Below are positions 24,826 through 32,692 of a DNA stretch of 64,000 nucleotides, piece after piece. The stretch covers positions 1 through 64,000 of the forward strand of contig CAMLFH010000009.1 of assembly GCA_946479285.1 (NCBI GenBank), read 5' to 3'. The stretch comes from an uncultured Flavobacteriales bacterium. Its GTDB lineage: Bacteria > Bacteroidota > Bacteroidia > Flavobacteriales > Crocinitomicaceae. Below the pieces are notes generated by a model. That model saw only the letters and a program-made list of their open reading frames with translations, had not been told where the DNA came from and ran no database searches. The translations under genes were made by a program, and so were the position numbers. How positions within the stretch are numbered: position 1 is the stretch's first letter; each line of letters starts with the position of its first letter.

Positions 24826-26760
24826 CTATTCACTTCTCTTCAGGTTGATCGGAGCTGCTTTCGAAAGTACATAAGGGAAATTCTCTTCCACATACGAACT
24901 CGGATCCAAACCGAACTCATTCTTTTCAGTCAAAGCTCTTCCTTTGATGAAGAAATACATATTCATGATTAACTTGTGGAACCAGGGCAATTCGTTGTCG
25001 TTCGACAGGAATTTACGGATCACAATGAATTTGAAATCACCGATGTGGTCGCTGTGATGGTATTCGCACGCATACCGGGATTTGATCTCAATTTCCCCGT
25101 TTTGCACCAATTCTTCTACCACCTGCTTGAACATCATATCCAATTTAGGCTGGATACGGAAACCTAATTTGAAATCAATACGGATCAAATCATTCTCATC
25201 GTGTTTGGTCACTTTGTAATCTTTCGTATAGGGTTCATCCGTTGTATGAACGTGTACAAACCAATAACGTTCCGCACGCTTTGGCTGCTGCTCCAGGATC
25301 GAATAGAATACTTTCGATTCCACTTCATCCACACGCTCCGCACTGGTTAAATAAACCAAATGAGTTGCGTAAGTTGGAATCTGGTCATCGATCGACAACT
25401 TTTGCAGGATCGGCAGATAGCTTTTTACCTTCACAAAGTCAATGATGCTGTTGCGAATGATCTTGCTTTTGTAGATCACATACATGACCGACATCACGGT
25501 AACCGCGATAGACAATGTAATATAACCACCCTGTGGGAATTTATCAATCTGTGCAATCAGGAAGCTACTCTCCACGATGAAGAACAAACCAATCAAACCA
25601 TAACGGAGTATTGGATTCCAGTGTTTTCGAAGGAAATAAAAGAAGAGGAGGCAAGTGGAACTGATCATTGTGAGAATGATGGATAAGCCATAAGCGGCTT
25701 CCATTGCTTCGGATTTTTTCAAAAAGAAAACGATCGCAATACAGCCCAGCATTAAAAACCAGTTGATCGAAGGAACATAGAGTTGTCCTTTGATTTCAGA
25801 AGGGAAATTTACTTTTACCCGCGGCCATAAATTCAACCGGATCGCCTCATTGATCAGAGTAAATGACCCGGAAATCATGGCTTGGGAAGCTACGATAGCC
25901 GCCGCAGTTGCAATGATAACGGAAGCTAGTCTGAAATTATCAGGAACAATGGAATAAAAAGGATTTCCATCCACTTTACCACCTATATTTCCTAATAGAT
26001 AGACACCTTGACCGAAATAATTCAGTAGAAGCATGGCTTTGACAAAAATCCAACTCACACGAATGTTCTCTTTTCCACAATGTCCTAAATCGGAATACAA
26101 GGCTTCACCACCGGTTGTACATAAGAATACTGCTCCCAGCAACCAAAAGCCTTTCGGATAATGAACCAATAAATCGTAAGCGTAATAAGGATTTAATGCT
26201 TTCAAGATTGAAGGATCTTTCATGAAATACATGCAGCCCACAATTCCGATCATCAGGAACCAAATCATCATGACCGGACCAAAAAAGCGTCCGATAAACT
26301 TTGTTCCAAATTGCTGAATAATGAAAATCCCAATGATAATAGCGATTGCAATTGGTACCGTATTGATTTTCGGATTGACATAACTCAACCCTTCAACTGC
26401 TGAAGAAACCGAGATCGGAGGAGTAATAATCCCGTCTGCCAGCAATGCTGCACCACCAATCATTGCAGGAATCACGAGCCATTTCCGCTGCCTCCTTACT
26501 AAGGTGTAGAGCGCAAAAATCCCACCTTCGCCCTTGTTATCGGCGCGCAAAGTAATAATAACGTACTTCAGTGTCGTTTGAAGAGTGATTGTCCAAAAAA
26601 TACAGGATAAACCTCCCAGGATTAATTGTTCGGTAAGTTCTCTTTTGCCGGCTACTGCCTTCAAAACGTAAAGTGGCGAAGTTCCGATATCTCCGAAAAT
26701 AATTCCCACTGTGATAATCAATCCCGCGAACGAAAGCGCGTGATGATGCTTCTTTGACAT
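24826..26760 (-). CDS. kup: KUP-family potassium uptake protein
   Basis: This 644-residue transporter has about twelve membrane helices in its first 450 residues and a soluble C-terminal domain. KUP hallmarks are present: GIIFGDIGTSPLYVLKA at residues 18-34 and LLADGIITPPISVSSAVEG near 107. GEALYSDLGHCG near 217 also fits. KUP proteins import potassium with protons. It is of normal length, with the ATG at 26760. The glycosyltransferase gene follows by 3 nt. No convincing -7 element was seen upstream; TACATTTA near 26786 is the nearest. Confidence 0.93.
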   Translation of the reverse strand: MSKKHHHALSFAGLIITVGIIFGDIGTSPLYVLKAVAGKRELTEQLILGGLSCIFWTITLQTTLKYVIITLRADNKGEGGIFALYTLVRRQRKWLVIPAMIGGAALLADGIITPPISVSSAVEGLSYVNPKINTVPIAIAIIIGIFIIQQFGTKFIGRFFGPVMMIWFLMIGIVGCMYFMKDPSILKALNPYYAYDLLVHYPKGFWLLGAVFLCTTGGEALYSDLGHCGKENIRVSWIFVKAMLLLNYFGQGVYLLGNIGGKVDGNPFYSIVPDNFRLASVIIATAAAIVASQAMISGSFTLINEAIRLNLWPRVKVNFPSEIKGQLYVPSINWFLMLGCIAIVFFLKKSEAMEAAYGLSIILTMISSTCLLFFYFLRKHWNPILRYGLIGLFFIVESSFLIAQIDKFPQGGYITLSIAVTVMSVMYVIYKSKIIRNSIIDFVKVKSYLPILQKLSIDDQIPTYATHLVYLTSAERVDEVESKVFYSILEQQPKRAERYWFVHVHTTDEPYTKDYKVTKHDENDLIRIDFKLGFRIQPKLDMMFKQVVEELVQNGEIEIKSRYACEYHHSDHIGDFKFIVIRKFLSNDNELPWFHKLIMNMYFFIKGRALTEKNEFGLDPSSYVEENFPYVLSKAAPINLKRSE

Positions 26761-26852
26761 AAGATCTCCGTATTAAAGTGTAAATGTACATATTGGGAAA
26801 ATCACTTGCTACGATTTGGTGAAAAATCCGCAAAAAACTTTTAGAGATTGTG

Positions 26853-26860
26853 TACTTTTG
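26853..26860 (+). promoter_or_regulatory. -7 promoter element (TACTTTTG) for trmB
   Basis: It matches TAnnTTTG and ends 9 nt before the ATG at 26870, giving a very short leader. Confidence 0.6.
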
Positions 26861-26869
26861 CATCGATTT

Positions 26870-27550
26870 ATGGGAAAGAATAAACTGAGACGCTTTGCGG
26901 AAATGAAATTATGGGACAATGTCTTCGAACCTACGTTGGCAGCCAATCCACAGGATGCATTTCCACTAAAAGGAAAATGGCACACGGATTACTTCAAAAA
27001 TTCCAATCCGATTGTGTTGGAATTGGGTTGCGGAAAAGGAGAATATTCTGTAGGACTTGCAAGACATTATCCGAACAAAAACTTCATTGGAGTTGATATT
27101 AAAGGTTCCCGTATGTTTGTGGGCGCAAAAGAAGCCCTGGATGAAAGCCTCACAAATGTTGCTTTTCTCAGAACTAAGATCGATTTCATTGAGTCGTATT
27201 TCGCTGCCGGTGAAGTGGATGAAATCTGGCTGACTTTCTCGGATCCACAACCCCTGAAACCAAGAAAAAGACTGACTTCCGAACAATTCATTGCACGTTA
27301 CAAAACTATTCTGAAACCGGGAGGAATTGTCCACCTGAAAACAGATTCCAGCTTATTGTTTGAATCAACAGAAGAACAAATCCAGGAACACAAATACGAT
27401 TTGATTGAATCTACCTGGGATTTGTATCAATCCATGCCGGAAGACCTGGATCCAACGATCCGTGATATTTTGCATATCAAAACGCATTACGAACAGTTAT
27501 TTACTGCTAAAGGCTCGGTGATTAAATATTGTTCGTTCAGAATCCATTAA
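26870..27550 (+). CDS. trmB: tRNA (guanine(46)-N7)-methyltransferase
   Basis: This 226-residue SAM-dependent methyltransferase modifies G46 of tRNA. The SAM-binding loop is LELGCGKGEYSVGLA (about residues 52-66). The family motif WLTFSDPQPLKPRKR (about 121-135) corresponds to the usual FPDPWPKKRH segment, with SDPQPLKPRKR instead, as in many Bacteroidota. The longer frame from 26816 begins before the promoter element, so the ATG at 26870 is used. The gene ends at a two-way terminator shared with clpX. Confidence 0.93.
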   Translation: MGKNKLRRFAEMKLWDNVFEPTLAANPQDAFPLKGKWHTDYFKNSNPIVLELGCGKGEYSVGLARHYPNKNFIGVDIKGSRMFVGAKEALDESLTNVAFLRTKIDFIESYFAAGEVDEIWLTFSDPQPLKPRKRLTSEQFIARYKTILKPGGIVHLKTDSSLLFESTEEQIQEHKYDLIESTWDLYQSMPEDLDPTIRDILHIKTHYEQLFTAKGSVIKYCSFRIH

Positions 27551-27565
27551 AAATATTCCTAAAAC

Positions 27566-27598
27566 ACGAAGGGGCCCGATTAATCGAGCCCCCTTCGT
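27566..27598. terminator. bidirectional terminator between trmB and clpX
   Basis: ACGAAGGGG pairs with CCCCTTCGT and an inner CGATT pairs with AATCG. It is flanked by A-rich sequence on the trmB side and T-rich sequence on the clpX side, so it can act in both directions. Confidence 0.85.
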
Positions 27599-27618
27599 TT
27601 ATTATACTAATTCTATTA

Positions 27619-28839
27619 TTACGCGACTTTCAATCGTGCTACTTTGCTTTTCGAGAATTGTGCTTTCGCATATTCCAGGTCTACACGGAAATCTTTCTCA
27701 TTTTTAGACGGCAATTCATACATTGCATCCGTTAGAATTGCTTCACAGATAGAGCGCAATCCGCGTGCACCCAATTTGAATTCGATTGCTTTCTCCACGA
27801 TGAAATCCAATACGTTTGCGTCAAAGGTCAAACGAATCCCATCAATTTCAAATAATCGTATATATTGTTTGATAATTGCGTTTTTGGGCTCTGTGATGAT
27901 TCGTTTCAGGCTTTTCGCATCCAAAGGCTCCAGGTAAGTCAATACCGGGAAACGCCCGATCAATTCCGGGATCAACCCATAAGATTTCACGTCGGTCGGA
28001 GTGATGTATTTGAGGAAGTTATCTTCATCTACTTTTTCAGCGACCTGAGAACCGAATCCAATGGTTTGTCTGTTTACACGATTTGCAATGATGCGCTCAA
28101 TCCCGTCGAATGCTCCACCACAGACGAACAAAATATTCTTCGTATCAATGGCGATCATTTTCTGCTCCGGGTGTTTTCTTCCTCCTTGCGGCGGAACGTT
28201 TACGGTAGATCCTTCCAACAACTTCAATAAAGCCTGCTGAACTCCTTCTCCGGAAACATCACGCGTAATGGATGGATTATCACTCTTACGGGCAATTTTG
28301 TCAATCTCATCAATGAATACAATTCCGTGCTGTGCAGCCTGAACGTTGTAATCTGCGGCTTGTAATAAACGGGAAAGAATGCTTTCCACGTCTTCTCCTA
28401 CATAACCTGCTTCTGTTAAAACGGTCGCATCTGCAATACAGAACGGCACATTCAACATTTTGGCAATGGTTTTCGCCAAAAGCGTTTTTCCGGTTCCGGT
28501 TCTTCCAACAAGGATCACGTTCGATTTTTCAATCTCTACGTCTTCGATCTTTGTTTGGTGCAAACGTTTGTAATGATTGTAAACTGCAACGGAAAGCGTT
28601 TTCTTCGCATCGTCCTGCCCGATTACATACTCATCCAATCGTTCTTTGATATCCAGTGGTTTCAAGACATTTACAGGAGCGTTCTGAGCAGAAGTTTTGG
28701 TTGTCTGATCTTCATCCACGATCATTCTTGCCTGAGCAATACAATGATCACAAATGTGACCGGATAAACCGGCTATTAGTAAACCTACTTGACTTCGTGG
28801 TCTTCCACAAAAGGAGCAGGAAGTTTCCTTTTTTGACAT
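27619..28839 (-). CDS. clpX: ATP-dependent Clp protease ATP-binding subunit ClpX
   Basis: This 406-residue AAA+ unfoldase feeds substrates to ClpP. An N-terminal zinc-binding domain (CSFC near residue 8 and CDHC near 33) is followed by Walker A GRTGTGKT (about 111-118), the pore-loop GYVGED region, and Walker [12 protein letters not shown]. The sensor and IGF-type loop is represented by TIGFGSQV. It is full length. Upstream on the same strand lies clpP, separated by a 73-nt spacer that holds a terminator-like hairpin and a -7 element. Confidence 0.97.
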   Translation of the reverse strand: MSKKETSCSFCGRPRSQVGLLIAGLSGHICDHCIAQARMIVDEDQTTKTSAQNAPVNVLKPLDIKERLDEYVIGQDDAKKTLSVAVYNHYKRLHQTKIEDVEIEKSNVILVGRTGTGKTLLAKTIAKMLNVPFCIADATVLTEAGYVGEDVESILSRLLQAADYNVQAAQHGIVFIDEIDKIARKSDNPSITRDVSGEGVQQALLKLLEGSTVNVPPQGGRKHPEQKMIAIDTKNILFVCGGAFDGIERIIANRVNRQTIGFGSQVAEKVDEDNFLKYITPTDVKSYGLIPELIGRFPVLTYLEPLDAKSLKRIITEPKNAIIKQYIRLFEIDGIRLTFDANVLDFIVEKAIEFKLGARGLRSICEAILTDAMYELPSKNEKDFRVDLEYAKAQFSKSKVARLKVA

Positions 28840-28857
28840 ATTCTAATTTTAATCGAC

Positions 28858-28889
28858 AAAAAAGTCACCTCGACAAACCGAGGTGACTT
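28858..28889 (-). terminator. terminator or attenuator between clpP and clpX
   Basis: It is a perfect 11-bp stem (28862-28872 with 28879-28889) with a 6-nt loop. On the minus strand it is followed by TTTTTT. It lies 19 nt before the clpX ATG and downstream of the putative clpX -7 element at 28903-28910. Confidence 0.8.
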
Positions 28890-28902
28890 AGATCTTATTG
28901 TG

Positions 28903-28910
28903 CAAAGTTA
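28903..28910 (-). promoter_or_regulatory. -7-like element (TAACTTTG) upstream of the clpP-clpX hairpin
   Basis: It matches TAnnTTTG and directly follows the clpP stop codon. Transcription from it would enter the terminator-like hairpin before reaching clpX. Confidence 0.4.
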
Positions 28911-28912
28911 GA

Positions 28913-29581
28913 CTATTTTGGGTTGCGAAGCAAAATCTCGTCAACCATTCCATAATCTTTTGCTTCTTCAGCCGTCATCCAATAATCACGGTCAGAGTCA
29001 GCCCACACTTTTTCATACGTTTGTTTGGAGTGTGTTGCAATAATATCGTACAATTCTTTTTTCAATTTCTGAATCTCACGAGCTGTAATCTCAATGTCAG
29101 AAGCTTGTCCCTGAGCACCTCCAAGCGGCTGGTGAATCATTACACGTGCGTGTTTCAAAGCTGAACGTTTTCCTTCCGCTCCTGCACACATTAATACTGC
29201 TCCCATGGAAGCGGCCATTCCTGTACAGATCGTTGCTACGTCCGGCTTGATATATTGCATCGTGTCATAAATCCCCAAACCTGCGTAAACAGATCCTCCC
29301 GGAGAATTTAAATAAATCTGGATATCTTTCTTTGCATCTACTGATTCTAAGAACAATAGTTGAGCATTGATGATATTTGCGACCTGATCGTTAATTCCCG
29401 TTCCCAGGAAAATGATGCGGTCCATCATTAGACGTGAGAACACGTCCATTTGTGTCATATTCATATGACGTTCTTCAATAATATAAGGTGTTAATGAAGA
29501 TTCGATGTAGCTGTCTAAATGCATGCTGGAAAGTCCGACGTGCTTTGTTGCGTACTTGTGAAATTCGTTTTTATCGAACAT
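28913..29581 (-). CDS. clpP: ATP-dependent Clp protease proteolytic subunit ClpP
   Basis: This 222-residue serine peptidase forms the ClpXP proteolytic chamber. Catalytic residues are Ser125 in GMAASMGAV and His150 in RVMIHQPLGG, with the aspartate in the ADSDRDYWM region. LNSPGGSVYAGLGIYD is a family hallmark. The N-terminal 40 residues are longer than in E. coli but normal for this phylum. It is followed by clpX on the same strand. No trigger factor gene lies upstream, and a DUF2797 gene occupies that place. Confidence 0.96.
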   Translation of the reverse strand: MFDKNEFHKYATKHVGLSSMHLDSYIESSLTPYIIEERHMNMTQMDVFSRLMMDRIIFLGTGINDQVANIINAQLLFLESVDAKKDIQIYLNSPGGSVYAGLGIYDTMQYIKPDVATICTGMAASMGAVLMCAGAEGKRSALKHARVMIHQPLGGAQGQASDIEITAREIQKLKKELYDIIATHSKQTYEKVWADSDRDYWMTAEEAKDYGMVDEILLRNPK

Positions 29582-29687
29582 GTTTGATAGTTTTTTAGAA
29601 GTATTAAAATTAATACGATTTCGAAGAATTGATTGTTTTTTTTGCAGAAATTAACGAGAATAATTACAACATCGAACCGTTCAAAAC

Positions 29688-30485
29688 TTAATCGTGAGAA
29701 AATTCGATTTCATAGCTTGTATGTTTGCGGATATTCAGCACTCTTTCGTCGTCAAAAATCAGGTACTGGCCTTTGATTCCCGACAATCTTCCGCGAATCA
29801 CAGGCGATTTGTCAAAGCTCACACTTTTTACTTTCAAAGGGTACTTTTCCACCGGGTAAATCAGGGAAATAATATCGTCATTCATACTCACAAAATCACG
29901 CATGTCGAATGGCAGTAAATCTTCCACTCTTCCCTTTTCGTCCAACAGGTCCAATTCGTGATTGATCTCATTTCTGAGCATACGCTGCCAGTTGGTTTTG
30001 TCTGTCATTAAAGACTTCAGGGCCACTTCAATCATTCCGGCTTCGTAGCGGTTATTAGTCTCTGCCAAAATGATGGCATGAGAAGCTCCCTGGTCGATCC
30101 AGCGTGTGAATGTCTGCTCAGCACGCGTTACTCCAACTTTGATGCTGTCTGATGCAGCTAAGTAAACGATATGGGGCTGATTGTGGTTCTTATGCTCCCA
30201 ATCAATGTCTCTTCCTTCTCCCAAATGAGCTTTGCAGAGTTCCGGATTAATGATACAAGGAGATGCTTGTGGTGCAGACTGGAAACAAGGAAAACAAAAT
30301 CCCTGTCCGAATGAATTTTTGGTTTGTTTTCCGCAATTGGAACAAATGATCTTCCCGGTCCAGTTTAATTCAATTTCCTTCCCGATCAGCGTATTCATAG
30401 TAATATGCGGCTCATTATTTAAAATCAGCTGGTATTGAACCGGTGTTCCGAAGGAAACACGCATTTTTTCTAATAATCCTTTCAT
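29688..30485 (-). CDS. DUF2797 protein with a cysteine/histidine zinc-binding region
   Basis: This 265-residue protein is probably cytoplasmic. The first half has a CSNC...CFPC pattern (Cys48, 51, 64, 67) followed by more Cys and His (Cys77, Cys84, His87, His98 and His101), suggesting two zinc sites. The middle (about 107-160) reads VYLAASDSIKVGVTR...RWIDQGA...NRYEAGMIEVAL, which resembles the order of conserved positions in GIY-YIG-type nuclease folds. That resemblance is inference. The function of DUF2797 is not known to me. The start at 30485 (MKGLLEKMRVSFG) is the family beginning; the upstream extension overlaps a repeat. Confidence 0.7.
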   Translation of the reverse strand: MKGLLEKMRVSFGTPVQYQLILNNEPHITMNTLIGKEIELNWTGKIICSNCGKQTKNSFGQGFCFPCFQSAPQASPCIINPELCKAHLGEGRDIDWEHKNHNQPHIVYLAASDSIKVGVTRAEQTFTRWIDQGASHAIILAETNNRYEAGMIEVALKSLMTDKTNWQRMLRNEINHELDLLDEKGRVEDLLPFDMRDFVSMNDDIISLIYPVEKYPLKVKSVSFDKSPVIRGRLSGIKGQYLIFDDERVLNIRKHTSYEIEFSHD

Positions 30486-30506
30486 TTTCTTTCCGATTTT
30501 AAGTCC

Positions 30507-30522
30507 CCGATACTTGTCGGGC
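30507..30522. repeat. short CCCGA...TCGGG inverted repeat
   Basis: CCCGA and TCGGG flank TACTTG. A related but imperfect element occurs at 23899-23912 (CCCGA...TCGGA), and the gldN terminator has a similar core. It may be part of the DUF2797 leader. Confidence 0.45.
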
Positions 30523-30532
30523 CCACCATCCG

Positions 30533-30556
30533 AACATGATATCATGATATCATGTT
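30533..30556. repeat. perfect 24-nt palindrome
   Basis: It is self-complementary throughout, built on ATATCATGATATCATG. It lies between the ABC-F stop and the DUF2797 gene. It has no T-run, so it is more like an operator or a repeat than a terminator. Part of it recurs with one change at 8834-8850, also just after a stop codon. Confidence 0.7.
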
Positions 30557-30563
30557 TTATGTT

Positions 30564-32501
30564 TCAATCTTGTATATTTTCCAATTCTTCCGTGGCTTCC
30601 ATCCACAGATCCGAATAATAATCCAATTTGGATTTCACATCCTCAAAAGCTTTCAGCACCGGGGTTGTTTTCGCTGAATCTGAAAAATCCATGGTCGCCA
30701 ATTGATCTTCCAGGACTTTTACTTCTTTCTCCAGTTCATGAACACGTTCTTCGTGCTTTTTCACCTGGTTCTGAAGTTGGTTCTTTTTGCGCTTATTCTC
30801 CTTCCGTTCTTCCTGTGATTGCGTTTTCACAGGCTCTTCAACCACTGCTTCTTTAACAACAACCTTCGTTTCTGCTTTCTTTGCAGGAACGACAGCCGCC
30901 ATTTTACGTTGTAAATATTCGTAAACTCCAAAGTGGTGGATTTTCAATGTTTGATCCTCAATGTCCCAAATACGATTGGTTAATCCATCCAAAAATTCAC
31001 GGTCGTGGGAAACGATCAGGAAAGTTCCTTCGTATTGAAGCAAAGCTCTTTTCAAAACCTGCTTGCTCTGAATATCCAGGTGGTTTGTCGGCTCATCCAG
31101 GATCAATACATTGGAAGGGCTCAAAAGCAATTGACACAAGGCCAAACGCGTTCGTTCTCCTCCTGATAAAACTCCCACTTTTTTGTCGATGTCTTCGCCT
31201 GAGAATAAAAATGCTCCCAAAATAGAACGCAGGTCTTTTCGAACATCACCGGATGCAACCAGATCAACCGTTTCATAAACGCTTAAATTCTTATTCAACC
31301 GTTCTGCCTGGTCTTGCGCAAAATAAGTAATCTTCACGTTGTGACCGAATTCTACTTTCCCTTCGAAATCAATCTCTTTCGTCAGACATTTGAACAAAGT
31401 AGATTTACCTACTCCATTTGGTCCGAGAAGTGCGATTTTCTCTCCTCTTCCGACTGTAATTGAAATATCTTTAAACAAGGTTCTTGGTCCGTAGCTTTTC
31501 CCCAGGTGTTCCATTTCAAGTACCCATTTTCCGGGCTGAACATTTAAGGGAAAGAAAATATTCATTCGTGCAACAGCATCATTTTCTATCTCAATTCGTT
31601 CTGTACGATCCAGTTTTTTGATCAATGACTGCGCAAAAGCTGCTTTATTCTTTTTAGCACGGAACTTGTCAATCAGTTCCTGTGTATGTTTGATGTCTTT
31701 ATCCTGCTGTTTTTTCGCATCTGCCAAACGCTCCAATTCTTCTGCTCTTAACTCCTTGTACTTTGAATAAGCGTAAGGGAAATCCAGTATCTTTCCGAAA
31801 GAGATTTCCCAGGTTCTGTTTGTCACATTGTCCAGGAATAAACGATCGTGGGAAATAACAATCACCGCTCCATCAAATTTCGTCAGGTAATTCTCCAGCC
31901 ATTGAATGGAAACAATATCCAGGTGATTTGTTGGCTCATCCAGCAGCAATAAATTCGGACGATTGACTAAGATCTTAGCCAATTCGGCCCGCATTTTCCA
32001 TCCTCCGGAAAAGGAATTCAACGGTTTTTCGAAATCGTCTTTTTGGAATCCCAGTCCATCCAGTACGGAAGCAATTTTTTCTTCCCATTGAAATCCGTCG
32101 TGGATATTGAATAAGTCGTTGGTTGCATTCAAATCGTTCAGTAATTCCAAATACGATTCCGACTCATAATCCTCACGGGTCGTTAGCTGCTTATTGATTT
32201 CATCAATGTGTTTTCTCAGATGATTCAATTGTTCATTGGAAAAAAACAAGTAGTCGAACACACTCTGCTTCGTATCAATAACGATATCCTGCGTCAGGAA
32301 ACCTACTTCCAGGCCTTTCTGACGGTGAATTTGACCATCTGTCGGTTTTTCGGTTTGAGCAATTAATCGCAAAAGAGTTGATTTGCCGGCACCGTTTTTA
32401 CCCACCAAACCAATTCGGTCTCCCTGGTTGACCTGGGCAGAACATTCTTCAAATAAATAACCTTGCGGGAAATGCACTCCCAATTTTTCCAAAACAAGCA
32501 T
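30564..32501 (-). CDS. ABC-F family ATP-binding protein
   Basis: This 645-residue protein has two fused ABC domains and no membrane part. The first Walker A is GKNGAGKS near residue 37, the second GPNGVGKS near 351. Both signature motifs (FSGGWKMRAELA, LSGGERTRLALCQ) and Walker B (LLLLDEPTNHLD, VLILDEPTNHLD) are intact. A linker lies between them, and a C-terminal coiled-coil tail (about 560-645, rich in K/E) ends the chain, as in Uup and related proteins. ABC-F proteins act on the ribosome, in translation or antibiotic protection. Which subgroup this is cannot be settled here. The ATG at 32501 is chosen because the TTG two codons upstream lies in the -7 element. Confidence 0.9.
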   Translation of the reverse strand: MLVLEKLGVHFPQGYLFEECSAQVNQGDRIGLVGKNGAGKSTLLRLIAQTEKPTDGQIHRQKGLEVGFLTQDIVIDTKQSVFDYLFFSNEQLNHLRKHIDEINKQLTTREDYESESYLELLNDLNATNDLFNIHDGFQWEEKIASVLDGLGFQKDDFEKPLNSFSGGWKMRAELAKILVNRPNLLLLDEPTNHLDIVSIQWLENYLTKFDGAVIVISHDRLFLDNVTNRTWEISFGKILDFPYAYSKYKELRAEELERLADAKKQQDKDIKHTQELIDKFRAKKNKAAFAQSLIKKLDRTERIEIENDAVARMNIFFPLNVQPGKWVLEMEHLGKSYGPRTLFKDISITVGRGEKIALLGPNGVGKSTLFKCLTKEIDFEGKVEFGHNVKITYFAQDQAERLNKNLSVYETVDLVASGDVRKDLRSILGAFLFSGEDIDKKVGVLSGGERTRLALCQLLLSPSNVLILDEPTNHLDIQSKQVLKRALLQYEGTFLIVSHDREFLDGLTNRIWDIEDQTLKIHHFGVYEYLQRKMAAVVPAKKAETKVVVKEAVVEEPVKTQSQEERKENKRKKNQLQNQVKKHEERVHELEKEVKVLEDQLATMDFSDSAKTTPVLKAFEDVKSKLDYYSDLWMEATEELENIQD

Positions 32502-32504
32502 GTG

Positions 32505-32533
32505 CAAAGGTAGATAAAAGAAATAGGTTCAAA
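32505..32533 (-). promoter_or_regulatory. promoter (TTTG-N17-TACCTTTG) for the ABC-F gene
   Basis: The -7 element is at 32505-32512 and a -33 TTTG at 32530-32533. The -7 element ends only 3 nt before the ATG, predicting a leaderless mRNA. Confidence 0.65.
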
Positions 32534-32639
32534 AAGTTCCAAGGGTTCAAATCTTCTTCGCTCTGTGCCTTCGCTGAAGCTTCAGCATAAGCGTTACGAA
32601 CTTCGAAGGTTCAAAAGTTTAAAAAGATTCAATTTGAAC

Positions 32640-32674
32640 AAAAAAAACCAGACCGAAACAATTTCAGCCTGGCT
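32640..32674 (-). terminator. rho-independent terminator after the second gldM
   Basis: It has a 13-bp stem (32646-32658 with 32662-32674, with a few G-T pairs), a 3-nt loop, and a T-run on the minus strand. Confidence 0.85.
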
Positions 32675-32692
32675 TAAGGTTATTCGAACAAT

